DNA of 64,000 nucleotides from Flavobacterium sp. CBA20B-1 (GTDB taxonomy: Bacteria; Bacteroidota; Bacteroidia; Flavobacteriales; Flavobacteriaceae): the NCBI RefSeq assembly GCF_028473145.1, contig NZ_CP092370.1:1178001-1242000 (forward strand), read 5' to 3'. Below are positions 10,001 through 16,619 of the stretch, in pieces (the first letter of the stretch is position 1; the number at the start of each line of letters is the position of its first letter). Made by a program: the position numbers and the translations under genes. Under the pieces are notes generated by a model. It was given only the letters and a program-made list of their open reading frames with translations, searched no databases and was not told where the DNA came from.

Positions 10001-11138
10001 AGTAATAATTCCTGCAAGGCCTGAATATGATTTATGGTGGGATAAAATTGTAACATCAAAAGAAATTGAAAAAAACAGAATTGTAATTAAAAAACATCAC
10101 AAGCAATTAACCGTTGGTTCAATTTCTTTAATTGGCGTTATTACAGATGGTGGCCAAGGATTGGTTACAGGAAATGTTGGCAGATATGTTGCTTATAAAT
10201 CAGGAACCAGATTTGCAGATAAATGTAAGGAAACTAGAGTAATAAAACTCTGGAATGCTATTCAAGTAGAACCAAATATTAATCAGAAATTCGGACTCCT
10301 TAGTAATTGCGAATACATTGATGATGTTAAAAATGTTTTAGATAACTTAAAAGAGTTGGAGATTTGGGAATTGTTCGATGGTATCAAGGAAATGTTTGGC
10401 ATTAAAATTTTTGGCAAAGGTTATATGTATCGGATCGCTCCCAACAATTTGATCTTTGATTCTAATAATATTTCAGAACATCAAAGACTTAACGGGATTA
10501 AGGGCGATAAATATTTTGTCATTTATGACAAAGGTGATAAAGAAGGGAATAGATGGTATGTTGATACACCCTATCTTATTGATTGGAGTGAGGATTCTGT
10601 CAAGCAATTAAGCACGGCTGAAGACGCTAGATGGCAAGGATATAATTTCTTTTTCCGTAATGGCTTTTGTTGGACAAATGTTTTAAATCCTAATTCAACT
10701 TATTTTAAGTGTCGTTTAAAGGACAATACTATAAACGATGTTGGCTCAATGGCCCTATATGATGAAATTGGGATTGGTGACAAATTCTATGTATGTTTAG
10801 TTAACTCTTATATTGGCTTTAAGATTATGAGAGAATTTTTTAATTCATCTGTAAATATTACAACAAATGACATTAAAAAACTCCCCATCAAAATCCCATC
10901 AGAGAAGGAATTAAAAGTCTTTAACAAGAAGTTTGATGAATGCTTGGCTATCAAGAAAGAATATTTTGCAGGAGAAATAGACCGTGCAGAAATGAATTCC
11001 CAACTCCGCCCCATAGAAGCCGAAATAGACGAAATGGTCAACAAACTTTACGGCATAGAAGCCAAAGAAGAAATGGTATTGGATGAATTGGATGAGGAAG
11101 TTTTAATAACAGAAGAAACGGAAGAAGATGAAGACTAG
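7002..11138 (+). CDS. Large Eco57I/PglX-like N6-adenine DNA methyltransferase
   Basis: A 1378-residue class I SAM-dependent DNA methyltransferase. An N-terminal ~430-residue region precedes GAFYTPRPVV (around Tyr437), the usual lead-in to an adenine methylase core. Motif I is DPACGSG (478-484), which binds SAM. Motif IV is NPPY (740-743), the catalytic box of N6-adenine enzymes. A charged, coiled-coil-like insert (about 610-700) separates them. The last ~500 residues resemble a target-recognition region and end in a very acidic tail. No PD-(D/E)XK nuclease motif was noticed, so cutting more likely belongs to the upstream PLD-helicase. The gene overlaps that stop codon by one base. The product resembles Eco57I-type methylases and BREX PglX, but neither the neighbours of BREX nor those of DISARM are here. 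Confidence 0.85.
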   Translation: MNSISKFHNEPFIDALKAFFEELKVPVDYLADEPATANDILGERYKANNEAHKLIDDVYALGMVNDTIFDGTETFKNLAEVKKLKADYDGLLLFGVTLKSRKDGLPITRSHLAEITRTFNRTFPYTPVTIIFKYDNLISFANSERIPYKQEWREGEKIGKVSLLKDIDTQQPHRGHLAILKQLVIPTTGNKAVKSFTQLYYYWQSVFSISVLNKTFYEDIIAWFNKAVKDIKIPDQNAGSEKHKDFTVRLIARLIFIWFLKELKVVKDDLLLPEFENGEENKLIKPKSKGTGYYKFILQNLFFNALNSEKKDRDKKVFDVYAANFDKEKEIKDHIFFSPYLNGGLFDIHPNDWCEIDRKGNHIVNNAFAVPDHLLLDTEKGLNSILSRYKFTIAENTPLEEEIAVDPEMLGRIFENLLAEQSDDTKEAARKNAGAFYTPRPVVSYMCRSTLLKHLDTEIKPENNKTIIKKLLETTVLDPACGSGAFPMGMLEEMMQVLTTVDPEGKVWVAEMMKSKDDEFREHISEMFADGQIRYVKKLGLLRSCLFGVDLLEYAIEITKLRCWLSLIVEQRVDFSKENYNLKPLPNLEFKFYKKNSLFRFYKDKNLNELIDQIDNDKLLKELVNLENQYFIAKSDRHGTKEDIKDKIVKLLEKVVDSKTELVNKELNSARNAVNHLTTNRGTETELKRVKKKVETLAKELGELAVFKNTIKDYFIERVVFPGIFNKESKNPGFDIVIGNPPYVNNKLINSMGLTKKMQEEYGYCDDLYNHFTFRGLELLKSGGLLSYITSDTFLTLQTKKNMRMHFLGIADSKAAEGQTDLFGEQLQEHIPVSNPDLFGNKKVVQASLIPVKKENANNQFLPECRVTEIINTPKAFAALVDTAIFTVKKERAIDNPEMVYVDIRKPNAESFNISEDEWKQIRTSKENLSGWERILDRTFGALGHDTPTWKNSHICDGDNVLKDANSTLLKFKVSFEPYRKAINYVLFSPTEYNCQLLEKVIIPARPEYDLWWDKIVTSKEIEKNRIVIKKHHKQLTVGSISLIGVITDGGQGLVTGNVGRYVAYKSGTRFADKCKETRVIKLWNAIQVEPNINQKFGLLSNCEYIDDVKNVLDNLKELEIWELFDGIKEMFGIKIFGKGYMYRIAPNNLIFDSNNISEHQRLNGIKGDKYFVIYDKGDKEGNRWYVDTPYLIDWSEDSVKQLSTAEDARWQGYNFFFRNGFCWTNVLNPNSTYFKCRLKDNTINDVGSMALYDEIGIGDKFYVCLVNSYIGFKIMREFFNSSVNITTNDIKKLPIKIPSEKELKVFNKKFDECLAIKKEYFAGEIDRAEMNSQLRPIEAEIDEMVNKLYGIEAKEEMVLDELDEEVLITEETEEDED

Positions 11139-11540
11139 CCCACGCATTTTGCAAGCACATTGCCAAAGCCGCACAAGCCCAAGCACAGGCCAAAGCTTTG
11201 TCAAAGAGCTTGCAAAGCCAACGCAGGACTAAACTGTTTTTAAAAAATTTCCCAACCATTCAAAAAATAAAAAAAACCACGCACAACCCGACACAGACAA
11301 TGACACATAAATTCAATACTGACAATGGTTTTTAGACACAGACGACAGAACACCAGCCGGTAATAACTAAGCTTTCGTCTTGCCCGGAGGGCATGAGATG
11401 AATTGAAAATCACTGAACACCAAAACAAATAATAAACAAGTGAAGTAAAGCCCGTTGAACCCTTCGATAAACTCAGGACAGGCTCACCGGAGTAGCTTTA
11501 TGTATTATGGAGTTTTCGAAGTGTAGCTTTAAAATATACC
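11139..11540. other. Gene-poor DNA after the methylase, with a widespread short repeat
   Basis: No convincing gene is present. 11140-11225 repeats CAAAGCC-like words seen before the helicase. Near 11456-11486 lies a segment running from CCCTTCGATAAACTC to GGACAGGCTC, which resembles a short extragenic repeat I recall from many unrelated bacteria. The open frames crossing this stretch are short and mutually overlapping. Confidence 0.4.
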
Positions 11541-11571
11541 AGCAGTAATTTTGCCATTACTGCTTTTTTTT
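11541..11571 (+). terminator. Rho-independent terminator without an obvious gene
   Basis: AGCAGTAAT and ATTACTGCT form a perfect 9-bp stem with a 6-nt loop, followed by eight T residues on the plus strand. The nearest upstream plus-strand gene is the methylase, whose stop is 400 nt away. It may end that long transcript or be left from a deleted gene. Confidence 0.75.
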
Positions 11572-11577
11572 ATAGTT

Positions 11578-11634
11578 GAACTTGTGTATGTATGTTGTTT
11601 TATGCGATTTTTCGATGCAATGAAACACAAGTTC
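11578..11634. repeat. 10-bp perfect inverted repeat
   Basis: GAACTTGTGT (11578-11587) and ACACAAGTTC (11625-11634) are perfect inverse copies separated by 37 nt. They lie between the orphan terminator and a broken recombinase, so they could be arms of a recombination site or the end of an insertion element. Confidence 0.4.
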
Positions 11635-11727
11635 CCTTACCCGTAAAAGTTAATTCACAGAAGCAAGTGTATTTTCGATAAGATATACTTTTGGCGGATC
11701 TCTTTGCAAAAAAAACGTGTAACGTAA

Positions 11728-12041
11728 TCAAATTACCAACCTTAGTCCGTAAACAATGTGTTTAAAATACGATTGTGAAGGAGATTTAGAGCGTTGTTGG
11801 AGTTCAAAGAGGTAATCTTTAACCTGTTCAGGATCTAATTGGGTTGGAAAAGATCCAAAATGAAGCGCCATTGCAGCTACATTACGTGAATAATTTTCGA
11901 AAGTGCGTTTACTTCGTCCTAAAATAGAAATATTACGCTCAAAACGTTGCAGAAGTTCAGAAAAACCATTAATTTCGTTACAAGCGCGATTCAAATATTT
12001 GTTCGCTCTTAATTCTTCCGGAGATTTTTTTTAGTTACCAT
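11728..12041 (-). pseudogene. Tyrosine recombinase remnant (N-terminal core-binding domain only)
   Basis: The minus strand encodes a SAM-like core-binding domain of an integrase. It contains LGRSKRTFENYSRNVAAMAL and a KDYLFELQQRSKSPSQSYF-type segment. A likely ATG at 12039-12041 reads MVTKK and then meets a run of eight A residues that shifts the frame. The frame that continues the domain (SPEELRANKYLNR) needs one more or two fewer A. The product stops after YGLRLVI, before any catalytic Arg or Tyr, so the C-terminal catalytic domain is missing. The gene is therefore broken twice. Such recombinases in Bacteroidota often accompany mobile elements, which fits this accessory region. Confidence 0.7.
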
Positions 12042-12081
12042 AGTATCAATTATTTAATCGTTAATAAATACTAAGGTACGA

Positions 12082-12180
12082 ATATCATCGCAACGAAAGC
12101 TACCGGAGGTTTAGTTCAACAAGGTATTACCAAAAGCGGGGCTGAATTGCAAAATTCAACAGTAGTTTTTCAATTGAACT
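12082..12180 (+). pseudogene. Possible C-terminal remnant of an outer-membrane protein
   Basis: Directly after a TAA, one plus-strand frame stays open and reads GLVQQGITKSGAELQNS followed by TVVFQLNFSNKM. The alternating polar and aromatic pattern resembles the last strands of a beta-barrel. There is no start and no stop near the natural end; the frame runs on into the cassette-like edge at 12232. It may be chance, or a gene end cut by insertion. Confidence 0.2.
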
Positions 12181-12231
12181 TTAGTAATAAAATGAAACTT
12201 TGTGCTCCGAAACCCGCCCGAACGCAGAGCC

Positions 12232-12244
12232 CCGAACCGTTAGC
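12232..12244 (+). repeat. Cassette-edge 13-mer, second copy
   Basis: CCGAACCGTTAGC here is the exact inverse of the bases at 1948-1960 beside the intron. It lies 32 nt before a small gene, the same position relative to a gene as AAACCGTTGTGCG has before the ClbS-like gene. Confidence 0.5.
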
Positions 12245-12276
12245 TGTAAGTTTAATGACCCGACACCGAACAAACA

Positions 12277-12669
12277 ATGGCGACAGAATTAACGAAAGAA
12301 CAATTTTTAGAAATATTGCAAGATAGCGAAGTAACACGACCTGACGACTTAGCTGTTTTTCAGACAATTTATTCTTTTGACGGACATAAAGCATATGCAA
12401 GCCAAGTCGGACGGATTTTAGGCGTAAAAGCAAAATTGCCAGCTAGTCCTATAAACTTACAAATCGGACGACTTGCAAAACGCATTGCTAAAAAACACGA
12501 CATAGACTTTACCGTTAGACAAAATCAACAGTTCAAATATTGGGACTTGTTTTTTAACGGTTGGAACGAAAAACAATTTTGGGTTTGGCAACTAAAAGAC
12601 AACTTGAAAGACGCTCTTGAAGAAACTGAACTGACAGGCGACAAACCATACTCTGACGAAATTCTGTAA
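12277..12669 (+). CDS. Small protein of unknown function (possible DNA-binding head of an McrA/HNH-type nuclease)
   Basis: A 130-residue protein. It contains an FQTIYSFDGHKAYASQVGRIL segment split by helices, then GRLAKRIAKKHDIDFTVRQNQQ, and ends in an acidic helix. The pattern of an early helical region, GR.LAKRIAKK and a Trp-rich end is reminiscent of N-terminal domains I associate with HNH or McrA-like restriction enzymes. No HNH or other catalytic motif is present, so either it stands alone or the nuclease half has been lost. The preceding CCGAACCGTTAGC motif and following ATTGCACAACG suggest a gene cassette. I do not recognise it firmly. Confidence 0.6.
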   Translation: MATELTKEQFLEILQDSEVTRPDDLAVFQTIYSFDGHKAYASQVGRILGVKAKLPASPINLQIGRLAKRIAKKHDIDFTVRQNQQFKYWDLFFNGWNEKQFWVWQLKDNLKDALEETELTGDKPYSDEIL

Positions 12670-12767
12670 GCTCCCCCAGAAAAAGTACAGCCACCAACAC
12701 AGGCAACCATTGCACAACGCCCAATTTCTGAAAATCAACAAAACAATAAAAAAAAACTCCTTTTACT

Positions 12768-12808
12768 CAAAAACAAACCCTTTCAAAAAACTGAAAGGGT
12801 TTGTTTTT
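12768..12808 (-). terminator. Terminator of clpX
   Basis: AACAAACCCTTTCA and TGAAAGGGTTTGTT form a perfect 14-bp stem just past the clpX stop, with T-runs on both strands. It can stop transcription from both directions, insulating the core genes from the accessory region. Confidence 0.85.
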
Positions 12809-14040
12809 TATGAAACTGTTAAAGCCAATCGCTTCATTAAGTTTTTGTCTAAAGCATGCTTAACAAAGTCTTGGTTAATTTCAAAACTTGTTTGGTCAGA
12901 GCCTGGTAAATCATACATAGGGTCGGTTAAAACGGCTTCGCATAGCGATCGCAATCCACGTGCGCCTAATTTGTATTCCAATGCTTTATCCACAATGTAC
13001 CAAAGCGCATCTTCGGTAAATGTCAGCGATACGCCGTCCATTTCAAAAAGTTTTTGGTATTGTTTTACCAAAGCATTTTTAGGTTCTGTTAAAATGGAAC
13101 GCAAGGTGTCGCGATCCAGCGGATCCATGTGCGTTAAAACGGGTAAACGACCTATAATTTCAGGAATTAATCCAAAATCTTTTAAATCTTTTGGAATAAT
13201 GTATTGCAATAAATTGTTTTTATCGGCTTTTTCGTTATCCTTTGATGAACCAAAACCTACGGCATGAAAGTTCAAGCGTTTGGTGATGATTCGTTCAATA
13301 CCGTCAAAAGCACCACCTGCAATGAATAAAATATTGTGGGTGTTTACTTCGATAAACTTCTGGTCGGGGTGTTTTCTTCCGCCTTTTGGTGGTACATTCA
13401 CCACAGAACCTTCTAAAAGTTTTAACAACGCTTGCTGCACTCCTTCTCCACTCACATCGCGGGTAATGGATGGATTGTCGCTTTTGCGGGCAATTTTATC
13501 AATTTCATCGATAAAAATAATACCTCTTTGCGCTTTCTCCACATCGTAATCGGCTGCTTGCAATAGTTTTGTGAGAATTCCTTCCACATCCTCGCCCACA
13601 TAACCTGCTTCTGTTAAAACGGTTGCATCAACAATAGCCAATGGCACGTTTAACATACGGGCAATGGTTTTGGCAACCAAAGTTTTTCCGGTCCCAGTTT
13701 GCCCCACCACGATGATGTTGCTCTTTTCAATCTCAACATCGTTTTTGGAATCTTGTTGCAACAAACGCTTGTAGTGGTTGTAAACGGCTACTGCCAATAC
13801 TTTCTTGGTTTGTTCCTGACCTATTACATATTGATCTAAAAATGCTCTGATTTCCTGTGGTTTTCTCAATAAAACCTCATCAGACAATCCTGATCCGTTT
13901 TGCGCTTTTAATTCTTCAAGAACAATTCCGTGAGCCTGTTCCACGCAGTTTTCGCATATATGTGCATCTATTCCTGCAATTAAAATAGTGGTCTCGGCTT
14001 TTGGTCTTCCGCAAAAAGAACAGCTATATCCTTCTTTCAT
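12808..14040 (-). CDS. clpX: ATP-dependent Clp protease unfoldase ClpX
   Basis: A 410-residue AAA+ unfoldase that feeds tagged proteins to ClpP in the cytoplasm. The N-terminal zinc domain has C7, C10, C29 and C32. Walker A is GQTGTGKT (113-120), the first pore loop GYVG (146-149), Walker B FIDEID (176-181) and the RKH loop (222-224). Length and motifs are normal. It lies 5 nt after clpP on the same strand, the standard clpP-clpX order, so both subunits are made from one message. ATG at 14040 directly precedes [10 protein letters not shown]. Confidence 0.97.
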   Translation of the reverse strand: MKEGYSCSFCGRPKAETTILIAGIDAHICENCVEQAHGIVLEELKAQNGSGLSDEVLLRKPQEIRAFLDQYVIGQEQTKKVLAVAVYNHYKRLLQQDSKNDVEIEKSNIIVVGQTGTGKTLVAKTIARMLNVPLAIVDATVLTEAGYVGEDVEGILTKLLQAADYDVEKAQRGIIFIDEIDKIARKSDNPSITRDVSGEGVQQALLKLLEGSVVNVPPKGGRKHPDQKFIEVNTHNILFIAGGAFDGIERIITKRLNFHAVGFGSSKDNEKADKNNLLQYIIPKDLKDFGLIPEIIGRLPVLTHMDPLDRDTLRSILTEPKNALVKQYQKLFEMDGVSLTFTEDALWYIVDKALEYKLGARGLRSLCEAVLTDPMYDLPGSDQTSFEINQDFVKHALDKNLMKRLALTVS

Positions 14041-14045
14041 TCTAC

Positions 14046-14753
14046 TTATTCTCTTATTAAAACTTCATCAATCATTCCGTATTCTTTTGCCTCGTCTGCA
14101 CGCATCCAATAATCGCGTTCTGAGTCTTTATATACTTTGTCATACGGTTGATTGGAATGTTTTGCAATGATTTGATACAGTTCTTCTTTTAATTTCAACA
14201 TTTCTTTTAAGTTGATTTCCATATCGGTTGCAACACCTTGAGCGCCACCCGATGGCTGGTGAATCATTACTCGCGAGTGGGGCAATGCCGAACGTTTGCC
14301 TTCTGCACCAGCACATAGCAATACTGCTCCCATTGATGCTGCCATTCCGGTACAAATTGTTGCTACATCTGGTTTCACGAACTGCATGGTATCGTAAATT
14401 CCCAGACCAGCATAAACGCTTCCGCCTGGTGAATTGATGTAGATGGAAATATCTTTTGATGCGTCAACACTTTCTAAAAACAGCAATTGTGCTTGAATGA
14501 TATTTGCTACATAATCATCCACACCTGAGCCTAAGAAAATGATACGATCCATCATTAAACGCGAAAACACGTCCATAGACGCTATGTTCATTGGGCGTTC
14601 TTCGATGATATATGGCGTCATGCTTGCTGCGGGTGTCATAGCAGTAATCATTTTGTCGTAATACAAATTGTTTACTTTGTGGTGCTTGGTAGCATATTGT
14701 CTAAATTGCTGCGCAAATTCGTGCGTAGCTTTCGGGTCTTTACCGTATTTCAT
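14046..14753 (-). CDS. clpP: ATP-dependent Clp protease proteolytic subunit
   Basis: A 235-residue serine protease that forms the ClpP barrel with ClpX. The catalytic triad is Ser140 (GMAASMGA), His165 (MIHQPSGG) and Asp214. I chose the start [10 protein letters not shown] at 14753 because the frame upstream runs through the intergenic gap after tig and looks nothing like ClpP. Even so, the N-terminus is about 30 residues longer than the E. coli enzyme before the conserved TPYIIEE segment. It sits 87 nt after tig, in a tig-clpP-clpX unit. Confidence 0.95.
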   Translation of the reverse strand: MKYGKDPKATHEFAQQFRQYATKHHKVNNLYYDKMITAMTPAASMTPYIIEERPMNIASMDVFSRLMMDRIIFLGSGVDDYVANIIQAQLLFLESVDASKDISIYINSPGGSVYAGLGIYDTMQFVKPDVATICTGMAASMGAVLLCAGAEGKRSALPHSRVMIHQPSGGAQGVATDMEINLKEMLKLKEELYQIIAKHSNQPYDKVYKDSERDYWMRADEAKEYGMIDEVLIRE

Positions 14754-14840
14754 ATTATTTCTTTCTAAAAAATTGTTATAAAAAATAAGCGTCGAAACTT
14801 TTTGTTCGACGCTCAAATATACTTGTTTTTTTGCTAAAAA

Positions 14841-16163
14841 TTATTCTCCGTAAACCTCTTTAACAAAATCTTTGTAAGTTACTTCTTTTGTTTTAGCATC
14901 CACCTTTTCAGCAAACAATTTCATCATTTTTTCGTTCATCAATTGTTCTGAAATACGTTTTACTTCTTCTTGGTTCGATAAAACGCGTGATACAATATTG
15001 GTTACATCATCTTCTGATGGTTCTAACTGACCAAATTGCGCCATTTGATCTTTGATTAAACCTGAAGTGTAATCTTTAATTTCATCGAATGTGATTTGCA
15101 AGTTATTATCGGTAATAATTTTACCTTCGATTAACTGGTAACGCAATCCTTTTTCAGATTTAGCATATTCTTCTTGCGCTTGCTCTTCTGTTAAAGTGGT
15201 TTCACCTGCTGTTTGCAACCATTTAATTAAAAATTCTTTCGGCAAATCGAATTTGGTGTTTTCAACCAAAGCTTCTACCGTATCGTTCATGAATTTTTGA
15301 TCGGCTTGCTGTGCAAATTGTTTTTCTGCATCTTCTTTGATACGTGCTTTTAATTCGTCTTCAGAAGTTACTTTTCCTTCGCCAAACAATTTATCGAAAA
15401 ATTCTTGGTTCAATGCTGCTTTTTCTTGTGTTGAAATTTCTTCAATGGTGAATGTCACTTCTACATCTAAACCATGGACTTTATCGTGATCTACTTTTAA
15501 AACATCCATCAATTTATGTTCGTCTTCAAATAAACCTTTTGTAGAAACGGTTACCTCATCGCCTACTTTTTTACCGATAAATTTCTTTTGATTGGTTTTG
15601 GTTCTAATGTTGGAAACATTGAAGGTTGTTTCATTTTCAATACCTTCTGCTGTGTTGGCAACTTTCACACGAATATCATCGCCTTCTTCTACTTTATCTT
15701 TAGAAACCAACTTTCCGTATTGCTTTTGAATATATTCCACCTGCTCGTTTACCATTTCTTCGTCGGCCACAATTTGGTATTTTGTAGCGTTTTTAGCAGC
15801 AGCTAAATCAACGGTAAATTCTGGCGCTAAGCCTAATTCAAAATCAAAGCTTAATGTATCTGCATCCCAATTGATATCTTTAGCCACTGGAAGTGGATTT
15901 CCTAAAATATCAATCTTTTCGTCATTCAAATAATTGCTTAAACTTTCTTGCAACAATTTGTTTACTTCGTCAAACATTATTGCTTGTCCGTATTGTTTTT
16001 TTACCAATGCAGCTGGCACTTGTCCTTTTCTGAATCCTGGTATATTTGCGTTCTTTCTATAATCTTTTAGAACGTTTTCCACCTTTGCTGCATAATCTTC
16101 TTTTGCTACATCAATTGTAATAACTGCGTTTAAAGCATCTACATTATTTCTTGTGATATTCAT
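14841..16163 (-). CDS. tig: Trigger factor, ribosome-bound chaperone
   Basis: A 440-residue ribosome-associated chaperone that shields nascent chains and has a peptidyl-prolyl isomerase domain. The N-terminus carries the ribosome-binding tail with NIPGFRKGQVP (residues ~40-50, signature GFRxGxxP). The middle region corresponds to the FKBP-like domain in divergent form. The C-terminal arms are helical and charged. It is followed by clpP and clpX. A promoter embedded in a palindrome lies 35-65 nt upstream of the ATG at 16163. Confidence 0.95.
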   Translation of the reverse strand: MNITRNNVDALNAVITIDVAKEDYAAKVENVLKDYRKNANIPGFRKGQVPAALVKKQYGQAIMFDEVNKLLQESLSNYLNDEKIDILGNPLPVAKDINWDADTLSFDFELGLAPEFTVDLAAAKNATKYQIVADEEMVNEQVEYIQKQYGKLVSKDKVEEGDDIRVKVANTAEGIENETTFNVSNIRTKTNQKKFIGKKVGDEVTVSTKGLFEDEHKLMDVLKVDHDKVHGLDVEVTFTIEEISTQEKAALNQEFFDKLFGEGKVTSEDELKARIKEDAEKQFAQQADQKFMNDTVEALVENTKFDLPKEFLIKWLQTAGETTLTEEQAQEEYAKSEKGLRYQLIEGKIITDNNLQITFDEIKDYTSGLIKDQMAQFGQLEPSEDDVTNIVSRVLSNQEEVKRISEQLMNEKMMKLFAEKVDAKTKEVTYKDFVKEVYGE

Positions 16164-16187
16164 TATAAATTTTATTTTCTAACTAAA

Positions 16188-16228
16188 ATTGGCTTGCAAA
16201 AATACATTATTTTTACAAGCCAATCAAA
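16188..16228 (-). promoter_or_regulatory. tig promoter lying inside a 17-bp hairpin
   Basis: Minus strand: TTTG (16225-16228), 20 nt, then TATTTTTG (16197-16204), a full Bacteroidota promoter. The bases 16188-16204 and 16208-16224 are inverse copies (16 of 17) with a 3-nt loop, so the -7 box forms the 3' arm of a stem followed by a short T-run. This can serve as terminator for the holin-side transcription and promoter for tig. Confidence 0.7.
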
Positions 16229-16263
16229 TTTTTAAATAATTGAATATTAATTATTAGTAAAAA

Positions 16264-16605
16264 TTAATCGTTATTCATTAATCCGCCTACAATTGATTGC
16301 ACAATAGACAAAACCAAACTGAATAATAGTGCGGGAAAAAAGCCATTTACATGAAAACCTCCTACGATATAGCTGCACAGCATAATGATTAATGCGTTAA
16401 TCACAAATAAGAACAGCCCCAAGGTTAAAATAGTAATGGGAATAGCTATTAATTGTAAAAGGGGTTTTACTAAAAAATTGAGCAACGCCAATACAATAAC
16501 CACTATTATTGATGAACCAAAACCATCTACATGAACGCCCGGCAGAAAGTTTGCAAGCAGGTAAACAATTACTGCTGTTACGATTAAATTGATTATCATT
16601 TTCAT
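16264..16605 (-). CDS. Phage-holin-like small membrane protein (PF04020 type)
   Basis: A 113-residue, very hydrophobic protein with about four transmembrane helices. The LANFLPGVHVDGF motif is repeated late as YIVGGFHVNGFFPAL, and the centre reads NFLVKPLLQLIAIPITILTLGLF in pieces typical of the phage holin 4_2 family. Despite the name these proteins are common chromosomal membrane proteins in Bacteroidota with no proven lysis role. It follows the SGNH lipoprotein by 14 nt or more on the same strand and may share its transcript. Confidence 0.85.
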   Translation of the reverse strand: MKMIINLIVTAVIVYLLANFLPGVHVDGFGSSIIVVIVLALLNFLVKPLLQLIAIPITILTLGLFLFVINALIIMLCSYIVGGFHVNGFFPALLFSLVLSIVQSIVGGLMNND

Positions 16606-16619
16606 AGCTTATTTATTTT

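Noticed and set aside
3613..11138. Complete DISARM or BREX locus
   Set aside because: Only a helicase/PLD fusion and a methylase are present; drmA, drmB, pglZ, brxC and similar partners were not found in the window.
11038..11428. Short minus-strand frames after the methylase
   Set aside because: One is Leu-rich antisense to the methylase end; the other lies in repeat-rich DNA without a credible start.
12710..13267. 185-codon plus-strand frame overlapping clpX
   Set aside because: It is antisense to a clear clpX and includes its terminator.
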